Notes under the pieces: model-generated
Databases searched by the model: none
Told to the model about the DNA's origin: nothing
The model's input: only the letters and a program-made list of their open reading frames with translations
In this document: positions 46,227-56,591 of the stretch, in pieces
Numbering within the stretch: the first letter of the stretch is position 1
How the letters are laid out: every line of letters starts with the position of its first letter
Made by a program: the position numbers and the translations under genes
NCBI GenBank assembly: GCA_023014365.1
Contig: JAEBUN010000011.1
Location: forward strand, 248,001-312,000
Length of the DNA stretch: 64,000 bases
Reading direction: 5' to 3'
Source of the DNA: Lepiota brunneoincarnata
Taxonomy: Eukaryota; Basidiomycota; Agaricomycetes; Agaricales; Agaricaceae

Positions 46227-46609
46227 TGTTACCCAGGTTAGGGGTTCGCTCTTGAGTAGCATGGGGTTCAACACAGGATGTCTATACAGACTTGGTCCTG
46301 TCCTACTAAGTGTGACTTGGAGACGATGGAGCACTATAAGTCCAGCCAGTTATGGCAAAGAGGTATAGGAGGCAAGAACTTTATAACACTAAGATAAGGA
46401 TACAAGGTATTGTATGGTATCCTTATATACTTCTAAGTGTGGCTGTACTCCTACTATAATAGTCCAGACCAAGGTAACTATGAGTCAGAGATAAGAAACA
46501 TGAGGCATGTGATAAGAATAGTCCTTCTGATGTACACTACTGATGGTTTCATAGTAACATGGGAATATAGCTAAAAATAACCATCCTTCTGATAAGACTT
46601 CTGATAACA
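46227..46609 (-). mobile_element. 5' LTR of Gypsy B (383 bp)
   Basis: Plus-strand ends are TGTTACCCAGG...TCTGATAACA. On the minus strand TATATAAGG lies at 46421-46429 and fits transcription toward gag. The sequence after the LTR (AAACACTAAGATAC on the minus strand) is not a usual tRNA primer-binding site. Confidence 0.92.
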
Positions 46610-46614
46610 GAAAG

Positions 46615-48363
46615 TAGCTGTTGAAGAGGAGATGAAAGCAATTCTAAATGTCACAGAACTCCATCCAGGATTGCAGGAATACTTTCAAAATTGTACTTGG
46701 GCCACCAAAAATGTGTATGGACAGATGGATGATGCAAGAAAAGAGGCAATTGAAGAATACATTCAGTCATACAAAACCATCAGGAATGAGCCAGAACTCA
46801 AAAGAAAGTAAGTTGGCAGGATTACCAATCTGGCAGCATGTTCATATTGTGCTCAGTGAAGAGGCTGATAAGATATATAAATATAGGATAGCAACAGAAC
46901 ATGCCAAGTGATGTATGAAAGAATGGTTGAGGAAATGTTGGCTAGAGATGGGGGTTGTAACAATGACATTTTTTGCATTTGCCAGGGGTGATGATGGAGA
47001 GATAAGATTTGGCATGTGAGGCCCAGTTTTCCCAAAGTATGCCTGATACTACTAACTAACACATGATGGCAGTTTTGACAAGATCGTGGCAACTCTGGGT
47101 GTGGTAGCAACACCATTCATCAAGCCCCACAAGGTGCCTGTGCTGGCATTGGAACAAGAGTTTTTATTGTATGTCAGGGGACTCCACCGACAAAAGAAAT
47201 ACTTGCCGCCATTGCCACTGTGTGTCGCCATTTCTGCTTTCCATGGCTACAAAGGCAACCCCACATTTTGACTGCACCGAAAATGGATTTCCAATCATTT
47301 CATCAGGGATCATGCTGAAGAAAATGAAAAAGGAAGAGCTGGAGGAGTTACTGTGTACTTATCTGACTATACACTGTGGTAAGCATTCAATTCAATTGGC
47401 AAATGGAATGGTCATTCATTGTGATTATTTCTTGGGTTGGAAGCATTAGCCTCCAGCAACCAATCTTGCCATGTGCCTTTCAAAACCTTGGCAACCTCAT
47501 GGCCAAAGATGATACATTGGAAATTTATTCTGAGGAATTTTCAGTTGTGGGATCCCCAGAACATTCGGAAGCCAGAGATACAGCACTTCTTTGAACATAT
47601 CATTGGGTGCCAAGCAACCTTTGGTGTTGAGCATGCATTTTGTTTCTGTGCTCATCTTCATAATGGAGAATACCTGCCAGTAGAATATCCTGGAACAATC
47701 AAGGCATCAACAGCAGATAATGGCAAACCACCCAAGATCAGTGGCAAGTTGGCAGCAGGAAATCCAAAGGCCTTGACCAACATGGCACAAATGGCAATTA
47801 ATAGTATCATTGGCCAGACCCCACCTGGTGGGATGGTGTCACTGATTGATCACAATGACAATGTATACAATCATTATGGCAAAACAGCGAAAGCGCATGC
47901 CAAAGGCCTGGCATCACTACAGGCTAACTTTAGTGATGAACATGTGCCAGAAGCAGTCACCATCCTATCCGACCCCACATTTCATGGGCTAGCCCAAGTT
48001 GCTGGAGAGATGCCACTCATGCCGGAGCTCAAAGCAGACACAGGCATGATCTTGCTACAGCAGGAATTCATGGATCGATTGGTGGCAAGTGGATTTGCAC
48101 CTACATTGCCAAGCAATGGCCCTGCTGAGGGAGATCCGCAATATGCTGTGCCTGTATCCTCCATACTCAACCATATCCCAAGGCTCCCCCCAGGAAGTTC
48201 CACAGTGCCAATGAACATGCCGGGACCAACATCAATGGCACAAAATGCTTCGCCAGCACTTACAATTGACCCACTGGTAATGCCAGTGAGTGAACCACAT
48301 GCAGGTATTTTCCTTGTCAACTTATTATCTTTGAACCTCTTTCTAAAAATTTTGCATTCATAG
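46615..48363 (+). pseudogene. 3' part of the gene split by Gypsy B
   Basis: It continues from 36954: K-V-A-V-E-E-E-M-K-A-I-L-N-V-T, then a GTAAGT intron at 46810. E-E-A-D-K-I-Y-K-Y-R-I-A and W-L-E-M-G-V-V-T-M-T-F-F-A follow with stops. Near 47275-47380 a domain I-M-L-K-K-M-K-K-E-E-L-E-E-L leads into another GTAAGC intron. From 47437 a long open frame runs to 48363: V-P-F-K-T-L-A-T-S-W, E-I-Q-H-F-F-E-H-I-I, then Pro/Ala-rich. It is a conserved family in mushroom genomes as far as I recall; function unknown. Confidence 0.58.
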
Positions 48364-48579
48364 GCCCATCCCGACTACCACAACAAGCTCAGCAGAGGAG
48401 GTGGAAAAAGTGAATTGAGGGGAGAATCAGCCAGTGATGCAAGAACAATGAAATACCCCATCATATTAGGTCAAAATTATAAAAAAATGTAACATTATGT
48501 ATAGATCAGATAATGAATGTCAGGGAACAGGGGGTGGAATAGGAGGATTCAGTAGTTATCAAGAAGGTCAAGGCTTTGC
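48364..48579. other. Convergent intergenic region
   Basis: About 215 bp lie between the forward gene and the reverse Zn2Cys6-like gene, which converge here. AT-rich; no gene or repeat seen. Confidence 0.4.
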
Positions 48580-50822
48580 TCATTGTGACTCCCACTCATC
48601 AGGATTGTCCCCAGATAGCTTACGCTTCTTGCCGTGCGGCATGTTAATATTTGCTGCCGTTGGCAAAGAGGATTCCATAAGCCAGGGACTATGCCATGGC
48701 ATATGGGACAATTCAGCAAGAGGGTCGCCGTTGGGTCCATTGTTCCTCTCACAATCAGTGTGCGGCTGTGAGTGAGTCTGGGGCTGGGCCATGACAGAAC
48801 TTGGGGGCTCTAATAGGGTGACCTCCTGTGTGACATCATCTTGAGAATTGAGGGTCATAGGAGGAATGAGTTGCACTCCTGGCATAACAACAGCAGAGGC
48901 AGTTTGCTGACCAGGAAGGGAGTTGTCAATGGCTTTGGTGGTAATACAATTCAAGTCAACATTTGCCACCTGAGAGGTGTCAGCAATTGAGACTTGTGAA
49001 GTGTCCAACTCAGGAGGTTCTGAGGAGGTGCCTGCAATTGGGAGAGAAAGTTCTGCCAGAGTTGGTGGAGAATGTGCCAGGGTGTGAGTTTCCAATGTTG
49101 CCTGGGATGAGGAGGGGACATATGCAGCAGGGCTGGGAGGCTCTGCCACCAAGGGAGTGGCAAGATTTGGAGGGGGGAGATTCACTGGTATTATTGGACC
49201 AGGGGTAGGATCATTTGCAGGAATGGATCCCATATAATCTTCTGGTATGTTCAAAGTACCATTGCTCATGATGGGGGAGGGGGAGTCTGCCATGGCAGCA
49301 GTGGCACCCAATGCTGGCAGAGCCTCAGAAGATGTTGGCCCAAGTACGAACGGGGTGGGGAGTTGCCCTGGTGCTAATTGGCACCCGGTTGCATGCATTT
49401 GAGCATCAGCATATGCCACCTCCATAATGTCAGACTCAGCGGTGATGCCGGGGGCGGTGGCAAGTGCTGGCACTGTAATGGTCTGAGTAAATCACCAAAT
49501 TGCACAATTACATTGTGCATTACCTGAAGGCCCCTGAGCATCCTCAAGACATGTTATTGGGGTGGTCCCTACAGCAGGATGAGATGTAGCCACTAGACCT
49601 TCCTGTGGCAACTCAGGAGAGAGGCAGTCAGCAGTATTCTGCAGATCCACCATGGGATCACAGGGCATGTCAATGGCAGACAGGCTGTGTATCTCTGGCA
49701 TTGGCGGTGGGGTGGGTGGCAATGGCAAGGGAGTGTGGTCAGCAGTATCAACCTCCATTACTGTGGCACCTGCAGGTACATCTAGCACTGTTGTGTCTGC
49801 CGCTGACCAGTGGTGCAGGACAAAGGGCATCTATCTGCTGAGATAGCCTTTCCATTGCAGCCTCCAATGCACTGACTCGGCTGTCAAATATGAGGTGCGT
49901 GGCTGGTGCTGTAGCTTCAATCCAGTTTGCAACCTCTGTCAATCAGTCACCAAAAGCATTCACACATTCTTCGAGCCTGAAAAGGCACAGGACCTGGATC
50001 CTTGCCTACCCCTCAGCATGCAAAAAATGTTTGATCAGTCATTGATCAAATCAGTTGAGATGTTCCTGGCAATATTTATTCACTGGAAGAAAAAGCAAGT
50101 GGGAGCATGAATTATTAGTGGAGACCAGATAGTGAGGTTTTTTACTTACTTTCCTGCAGTTCCACCTCTTTCTCAGGGCCCCATTCCACATCGTCAATGG
50201 GGTCCTCAGCATAGGTTGCTGCTGCCTTGCCTTTGCCCTTCTCAAGTGCCGTGAGTACTTCCGGAACCTGAACCTCATCTTCTGACTCCGTAGAAATCAA
50301 TTTGTCCTCCCCATCTGTCACAACCTCCACATACTTCTTTGTCGGCCACTCTTCCTTGAGTCCCTTTTGCCACTTTGCTGGTCATTGTGGCAATGTTTGT
50401 GGCACATTCCTTTGCTGCTGCCCTACCCCCCATGGACCAGTGTAATTTGTGCATTGGCATTTCTTCACCATACAGGCACAGCATGCTCCTCCACCAGCAT
50501 CCATTTCACAAGGTTGATTTCTTGAGGCACAATCCTGGCATGCCACATTGAAGAGTTCTCCGGTTGGCTGTGGCCTACAGCGTGGGGGCTGGGGCCCCTG
50601 GGCTCTTTGCTGGTGCTGTGGCATGACCCTATGCTGGCCACACCCACAGCCTTCATTGTCTCCCACTGTAGACTTTTTCTCCACCATTGGTGCCTTTCCC
50701 TTCCCTTTGCTCTGCAAAACTGGTGGAGGTGATGTGGAGGGTTTATATGACTCTGAGCTTGAGACCTCCATTGTGTCATCCAAAACAATGATCGGGGGCC
50801 GTGATGCTGCAAGTGATTGCAG
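48580..50822 (-). pseudogene. Pro/Ser-rich protein with a Zn2Cys6-like cluster; 5' end cut by LTR E
   Basis: On the minus strand, A-A-S-R-P-P-I-I-V-L-D-D starts at the E boundary (50822). The cysteine cluster (about 50545-50455) has spacing C-x2-C-x6-C-x8-C-x2-C-x6-C, the GAL4-type pattern. One TGA (50382) precedes an acidic segment. A GTAAGT intron starts near 50150. A helical segment S-R-V-S-A-L-E-A-A-M-E-R-L-S follows (49942-49748). An indel near 49810 leads to a long Pro/Thr/Ser-rich C-terminus ending K-K-R-K-L-S-G-D at 48580, with one TGA at 49490. The basic K-K-R-K is a possible nuclear signal. It may be a DNA-binding regulator of the KDZ block. Confidence 0.6.
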
Positions 50823-52125
50823 TGAAAAGGTGGAGAAACTTTCGTTGGTTTTAATATAGATAGTGGGCTTGTTTTCACTAAGTTTAGCTGCAATTTGATA
50901 AGCTTAAGCTAATACAAGTGGAATGAGATAGATAATGAACAGTTTCGTCTTTTAGGGTGTTCTGGGGGTGCGTTCTGACAGTGAAATTCAAGAGAGTAGT
51001 GTTTTTAGAGGTTAACAAACAGCCGTTGAAGTTATCTTAGCCGTACGGTGCAACAATGAAAGGACAATCCCTGCCAATTCAAAGTGCTGGGTCTCTGGTC
51101 TCTGGTCTCTGGTCTCTGAACTCTGGTCTCTGTCGCTGTCTCTGTCTCTAGCACTCTGGAACTCTAAACTCTAAACTCTGGTCTCTGTCTCTGTCTCTGG
51201 GTTGGTCGACAACTGAAGAAATCACACTTAACAATGCACACTAAATAGCCCTCTGAAACCGTGCTTGATCACGGCTCGCAGACTTGCATGTGGAAGTGGG
51301 GGTGAGACCTCTTGCTTCTTCACGAACAAGTGCAACCATATTTATATTGTTTAGATACATATGAGAGATAGTAAATATGAAATAGAAAACAATAAGCTTA
51401 ATTGTTACAGGCACTGTAGAACATTTTGGAAGGTTCGGCAGCATTTCTACCTCACCCTGGGTTATGGGTTTTTCTCTGATTAATGAATGGCAATCCAGCC
51501 AGACGTGTTCCATGCTCGTCTGCATTATTCTGCATCCACGCAAGTGCGTTAAGTTTCCAGATCAATTATGATCGGAATGTATAGTGGATGGACAATCCCT
51601 TGATCCGTTGTAATTAATCTCAGTTAAGCAGTATGCCAAAGTGCTGGGACCCACAAAGCACTTGTTAATTAGGAGTCTTTGATATTTCTAGGGTTTTGGG
51701 CATCAGGTATTGCCTCCCGAACGTTGGACGTTCCGTTCCGTGGTCTGGTCATCATTATTGAACTCGCTATAGATGTAATACGCCTGTGACAGCCGCTAGG
51801 TACATTCTTTTATGTTCAAATGCATTCAGGTTCATCAGAAAACTGCTTGTAAGGTCCCTTGATGCGACCGGGGTATACTTGATAGGCTATGTAGAGCCCT
51901 GAATCCCTCCGGAGAGCGTTCTGATAGCTTGGTTCACTAAGCTTAGTGATAATGAGCTGGTTTGAACACTTCCGAGGCTCGAATATCCTCAGTTCAGTCA
52001 AACTGGCTACTACGGGATATAGTACCAATCCTCTATAGAGTTCTTTAATGATATAGCCAATGATTCTATGTAGAGAATCGTTCCGGAGTACGGAATTCAT
52101 GTATAGGCGTGAAATCGGCGTATCA
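50823..52125 (+). mobile_element. LTR-like unit E, copy 1 (1,303 bp), no target duplication
   Basis: It has TGAAAAGGTGG...GGCGTATCA ends. It is an inverted near-copy of 59376-60677. Flanks tgcag and tctcc do not match. It contains TCTCTGG microsatellites and a 94-aa minus-strand ORF (52100-51816) that is only partly kept in copy 2. The left flank is the cut 5' end of the Zn2Cys6-like gene, so this copy marks a rearrangement junction or a remnant of a larger element. Confidence 0.78.
51086..51215. repeat. TCTCTGG/TCTCTG microsatellite in unit E
   Basis: A run of TCTCTGG, TCTCTG and CTCTAAA words. The inverted counterpart lies at about 60299-60415. Confidence 0.9.
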
Positions 52126-52452
52126 TCTCCCCCTAACCAAATTGCTGACTGTCCTCAGTCATTATCTCCTTCAAATTTGCAGTATCTGAGTCTCTCTGAC
52201 GCGCTCTATGGTCTAGAACGTTCACCAGCTTTGAGGGTAGCACACTTTCACTAAGCTTATTTCAGAATGATGTCATGTCACTGAGTTTAAATGTATAGAT
52301 CAACTTCTTGTCGCTATAGCTTAAATTTTTATCTCGTTATTGGCTCTTTTAAATGTCCCAAGGTCTCGTTTCATCTCCTTCGTTCTCCGTCTCACTTCTT
52401 ACTTGTCTATCCTGCTTGCATATTCACTTTTTAATGCCCACTTCTATCAACA
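52126..52452 (+). promoter_or_regulatory. Upstream region and CT-rich leader of G1
   Basis: 52363-52450 is strongly pyrimidine-rich, typical of fungal promoters and 5' UTRs, just before the ATG at 52453. TTTTAAATG near 52347 is a possible TATA. CTCCCCCTAACCAAATTG at about 52127 recurs in similar form near 54867. Confidence 0.4.
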
Positions 52453-54482
52453 ATGGACAGAAACATGCGCAGCAGCAAACGTGCTTGCTACGAGGAGGAC
52501 TTGGACTCTTCTTCCAGTAAGTAGAGTTCGAGTTACCGTTTTCTCTGTTTTCTTAACACTGTTTTCAGGCTACCCTGGGCCAAGCAACGCCTCAACAGCT
52601 TCCCAAGGCGCGCCTTCATCATCGATCGCGCAACATAAGTCGCATTTTCCCCTGTTCTCATTGTCTTTACTTATGTTTTCTCTACTTTTAGGTCTCACTA
52701 TTTGCCTCCCGGCGTGTCACAAGCTCCTATCTCAATGGGAACCACCAGCACCACATACTAGGAGAGCTAGAGGAGGGCGAGGAGCTTGAGGAGCTTGCAG
52801 AAATCGTCAGGTGGGTGTGGCAAGGACCCCCCCTCCACCGTACTCTCCACCTCGTGCACCAACTCCTCCGCCGGCCTCTCCCTTATCTGCTCCAGTGCCA
52901 AGATGCGTGATTTCCATCGCGTCATTGTGCAATCCAACCGACGAGCACTCTGCCAGATTTTCCGCAGAACCCTCATCAGGTATCCCCGTTGGCGGGCCCT
53001 CTGGTGGATTGTCCACAGAGGCCTCGTCAAGTTTAATGTTGCTGCCCCCTCTTGCCATCTCTCTGTGCTCCTTTGACAGTGAAGGCTCGCTGGTGCTCCC
53101 TCCCCTGGGTATTGCATCAGGTTCAGAGGTGCTGGGCCCTTCAACAAACCGCCCCTCCTCTCCCATAGCCTCTTCAACTGTTTCAATGCGTAAGCTTAGT
53201 CTTTTACAAGGTATTTTTGTCCTTTCTGCTAACTTCCACTTTAGCGCGTATCCCAGCTGCCCTTAAAGGCAAACAGAAGGTGAAACCATCGACGCCACCC
53301 CCTACGCCTCTATTCTTGGCAAATTCAAACTTGCCATTGCATTCTCCAGTCCCTGAGGTCTCTCAAGCTGACTTCTTTAAAATTTTTAGCTGGTCCTCGT
53401 CTCTGGATGGGCAACATGTGCTGGCTTCACTTAGGTGCCCAACACCATCACCACCTCACTTAGCTGGCGCTCCAGTCGAGTCTCCCGCAAGCACCGTGGA
53501 GATTTCTCCTTCTCCAGATTTGGAGCTCCTTCTGGAGCCTTCGCCTGCCCCTCAAGAACTGACTTTTGTTTTTCAAGACGCGTTCTTAGCTTCTCCAACC
53601 CCCGTCCTTTCTCGTTTGCCTAGCCCGGTGGTTCCGGAGATCCCTCAAGAGTCCCCTCATGCTGGCCTGTTGCGTCAACAACACGTCCTTTTGTCCAAGA
53701 AGAGTTCCAACACATGGACAAAGAAATATGTTCCCCGGGCTCGCGTTCGGCGCTCTGAGGCCGAAATTATTCAGGACCATGGATACCGGCACCCAGTCCC
53801 ACTCTTTTGTGAGGACTTCCCTAGGCTGCTGGCAGCTAGCCAGCTTTCAGTACGTTCTCCAAGTTTTCTCGTGGTTCCTTACTGACAGCTTTGACATCTG
53901 CTCCAGTACGTGCCACCTCGGTCTCGGTGTCCTTCTTGCGCTGCTCGTAAGTTGGAGTGCGAGCCTCTGGGCAAGGGTAAGAAGTGTCGCAGCTGCAACT
54001 TGTACAACTACCCTTGTACCTTCGCGGACCATCCCCGGGTTTCGGCCGGTGTTGCGAACGCCCTGGTCACATCCTCACTGACCAGTGAATACCATAAGTT
54101 TCTCTGTTCACTATTTTTCCCTTTTCTTATTCTCTTTATTTTTCTAGATCTGGCCGCGTTCGCGCATGTTGTGTCCTCTAGCTTGGTCAGCCTGGAGGCA
54201 AACTGCGTCGCTTACGAGGCTTCAGCGTTTCACCACCGCCGTGTAGTTTACCAATTCGTCCAGGAGATGCAAGCTACCAGGACTGCCTTGGACAGTAATG
54301 ACATGGCTTTTGTAGAGATGGGTATGGCCAACTCCCTTGAAGATGTCCAGGCGTTCTTTGAGTTCGCCAACAACTTTCCGGGGGTCCCGACATACAAGGA
54401 ATTCGAGGAGCTCAAATCGCTTCTCTTCCTTGCTTTCCCGATGACTCAGGATCCGGAGTCTGTTCTAGAAGACCTTGAGTGA
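52453..54482 (+). CDS. G1: six-exon gene for a Pro/Ser-rich Zn2Cys6-like protein
   Basis: A consistent phase model has exons 52453-52516, 52569-52634, 52692-53189, 53245-53849, 53907-54093 and 54148-54482, about 584 aa. The N-terminus is charged and then Arg/Gly-rich, with a large Pro/Ser-rich centre. Exon 5 encodes C-P-S-C-x6-C-x8-C-x2-C-x6-C, the GAL4-type spacing. The C-terminus is helical and ends S-V-L-E-D-L-E. Introns 2 and 5 appear to start ATAAGT; intron 3 starts GTAAGCTTAG. One TGA lies in exon 3 (52790-52792) where CGA would give Arg. It resembles the protein at 48580-50822. It is probably a DNA-binding protein; it could be a decayed gene. Confidence 0.6.
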
Positions 54483-55116
54483 TCTCTGCGCCTAGTTTAC
54501 TTCTTGGATGTAGTATATAATCTTGTCATGTATATACATCCCAATAGTCATCTTGTTGTTCCTTATCTCCTACTGAGTTAAGCTAAACTGTTTCTGACTT
54601 TCTTGTCATCTCCTAAAGCTAAGCTAAAGACCTCCTGGGAGACTCCTAAGCTAGTTTAGGTTGCCAGTCACTTATATACTCATTATATGCCTCTCTGATC
54701 TATCAGTGATGTTTATTGACATCTCAGCGCACCATGACCCGCAACGTGTAGTGACCCGGTCATCCGTTCTGGTTTTCTTACAAGCCCGGACCCGAACCAG
54801 CCTGTACACGGTGTTTGCCGCGAAAAAGGTCGTGTCAAACAAAACTGAAGCACCACTTGCGCCACTTGGGGCCCATCTCCCCCTAGCCAAATTGAACTTG
54901 GTGCCCTCACCGTTCCATCAGAATCCCTGTGCACACTGATAACTGCGAGACCCTGGCGACATGTTACCTAATAAGGCAACTGTGGTTCAGCAAGTCTGTT
55001 GAAGGCTGGCTACTCAAGATTACAGGTTTCCTAGGCCCCTCAGGTCATAAGCTTAGGGTGGAGAGTGCTCTTCATCCACTCGTTATGATTCATCATCACT
55101 GCCTACGGCCTTTTCT
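54483..55116. other. Intergenic region between G1 and G2
   Basis: 54570-54660 is rich in AAGCTAA/TTAGCTT-type words. 54860-54890 repeats the CTCCCCCTAGCCAAATTG motif found before G1. No gene is supported. Confidence 0.4.
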
Positions 55117-55168
55117 TATAAAAGTGAGGGAGTGACGCCTCATTCTAGCAGACACCCTTCGCAAGAAA
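55117..55168 (+). promoter_or_regulatory. TATA box of G2
   Basis: TATAAAAG at 55117-55124, 45 bp before the ATG at 55169, on the plus strand. CATAAGCTTAGGG lies about 70 bp further upstream. Confidence 0.6.
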
Positions 55169-56514
55169 ATGGCTTCTTCTATCCCCCATCTCCAGGTCGA
55201 GCTTGACGATCTCATCAGCAACGCCAAAGGTCACCTTCAGCACCTGCAAAACGGCCAAGTCGCTCGTCCCCTCGTTGAGAAGGCTCTCCTTGCGTTCAAC
55301 GCCCCTGGGGTATGTCTACTCTTTCCATGCTTCTCTCACCGTTTCTAAATCATTTCTAGTCTGCTTATATTGAAGCGTTATCGGAGGATAATGAGGCTAT
55401 CAAGCTTCATGTCAACCAGGACTACGTCTTCCATATCTGCAAGCTCTACGAAATTTACCAAAACAACTACCATTCATCTTATGAGATGCCCATGATCTAT
55501 AAGGCACTCTCTGAATGCTGTAGCCGCATTAATCACGTTCGTTCTGAAGAATCCCACAAATCCAGGACCGAAGAGGCTCAGAACCCATCGTCCACGACTG
55601 GCTCTACTTCCTCCAACGTTGCCAAAGGCTCTGCTGTCCCCAAACGTGTAAGCTTAGTGTTCTTTTGGCTCCAATCATCTCCTCATGTATAAGCTTAGCC
55701 TCGCAAAGGTCGCAAGGCCCCTGTCTCTGCTGCTGTTGTGGTAGACACCGATACCGAGCTTGCTGAGAGTATGACCAGTGCTTCCAACTCCTGAGCAACC
55801 AGTGCTGACACGGTAATATAGCTGCTTCTCAACCTATTACATTGGCTGAGATAATCGCTCGCCTCCAGGACATGATGGTCGATGAGGAGGTCTCTCAAGC
55901 TATCGTCAAAGAGGTTTGTGTAGTCTCGCCTTATTGCAAGCGTTGTTTGTCTACCTCCAACATGGTGCGCCAGCTCTACTCCCCCTAACCACTGATTCTG
56001 ACTTCATCCTTTGCTAGGAGGCCATCAAAAAGTCCTCCTTGTCTAAAGGCACCGTCCATCTTCTTCCCTATTGTCAAGTTCCCAATATGAACACTAAACA
56101 CTGCTGTTATGCCTGGGCTGAACAGGTTCTAGCCAAAGCCAATGCCAATACTGCCAAGCGTGCCCGTACCGAGTCTGCTTCCGATGAGCGCACCTTCGCA
56201 GGCTTATCCGGTGGGCAATTTCTCACTTCTGTTTGCTAAGCTTAGCGGTTCTGACACTTGTTCCGGGCAGCTCGTTTGCTCCAGGAACTCCAAAACCTCC
56301 TGTCTTACTCTCGCGACGAGTATGAGTCTGAATCTCGCAGTGACGATGCTCGGTCTGTCAAATGCGACCTCAATTCACTCAGCCAGGACTTCATCGAGGC
56401 TATTCCCTCGCTTGAAGCTAACTTAAAGAGGTTCCAATTCCTTATTCAAGAGCGCATCCGGCTCAAAAGTCATTTGCACAACCTTTCCAACTTGAACAAG
56501 CCCTCCCCCACTTA
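55169..56514 (+). CDS. G2: multi-intron gene of unknown function (possibly decayed)
   Basis: Exon 1 (55169-55309) encodes M-A-S-S-I-P-H-L-Q-V-E-L. Intron GTATGT...TTCTAG follows. Exon 2 (55360-55647) is helical with Tyr/His-rich stretches. Intron 2 (55648-55698) starts GTAAGCTTAG and ends ATAAGCTTAG. Exon 3 has a TGA near 55792 and a frame change near 55820. Exon 4 ends V-K-E at about 55914, and exon 5 starts 56018 (E-A-I-K-K-S-S-L-S-K). The last exon (about 56258-56514) is Ser/Asp-rich, then coiled-coil-like (F-Q-F-L-I-Q-E-R-I-R). I do not recognise a domain. It ends tail to tail with Gypsy F pol. Confidence 0.5.
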
Positions 56515-56591
56515 AGCTTAACACTTTTACAGTCCCTAGGATAGTTTTCCTTCGATAAGTAGATAGTTCTGTCCACAATATCAGGTTTTTT

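Larger units (their letters stand above)
36955..46609 (-). mobile_element. Complete Gypsy B element (9.66 kb), reverse strand
   Basis: LTRs at 46227-46609 (5') and 36955-37341 (3') are flanked on the outside by the same 5 bp: gaaag at 36950-36954 and at 46610-46614. The inner flanks do not match, which proves that these two LTRs are one element and not two solo LTRs. Internal order on the minus strand is gag, protease, RT, RNase H, integrase, chromodomain, ORF3. Mariner M2 (44103-45618) is inserted in gag. Confidence 0.95.

Noticed and set aside
51816..52100. 94-aa ORF in unit E as a gene
   Set aside because: In copy 2 the frame is cut after the Lys-Cys-Ser segment, and no known domain is seen. 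It may be chance within an LTR.
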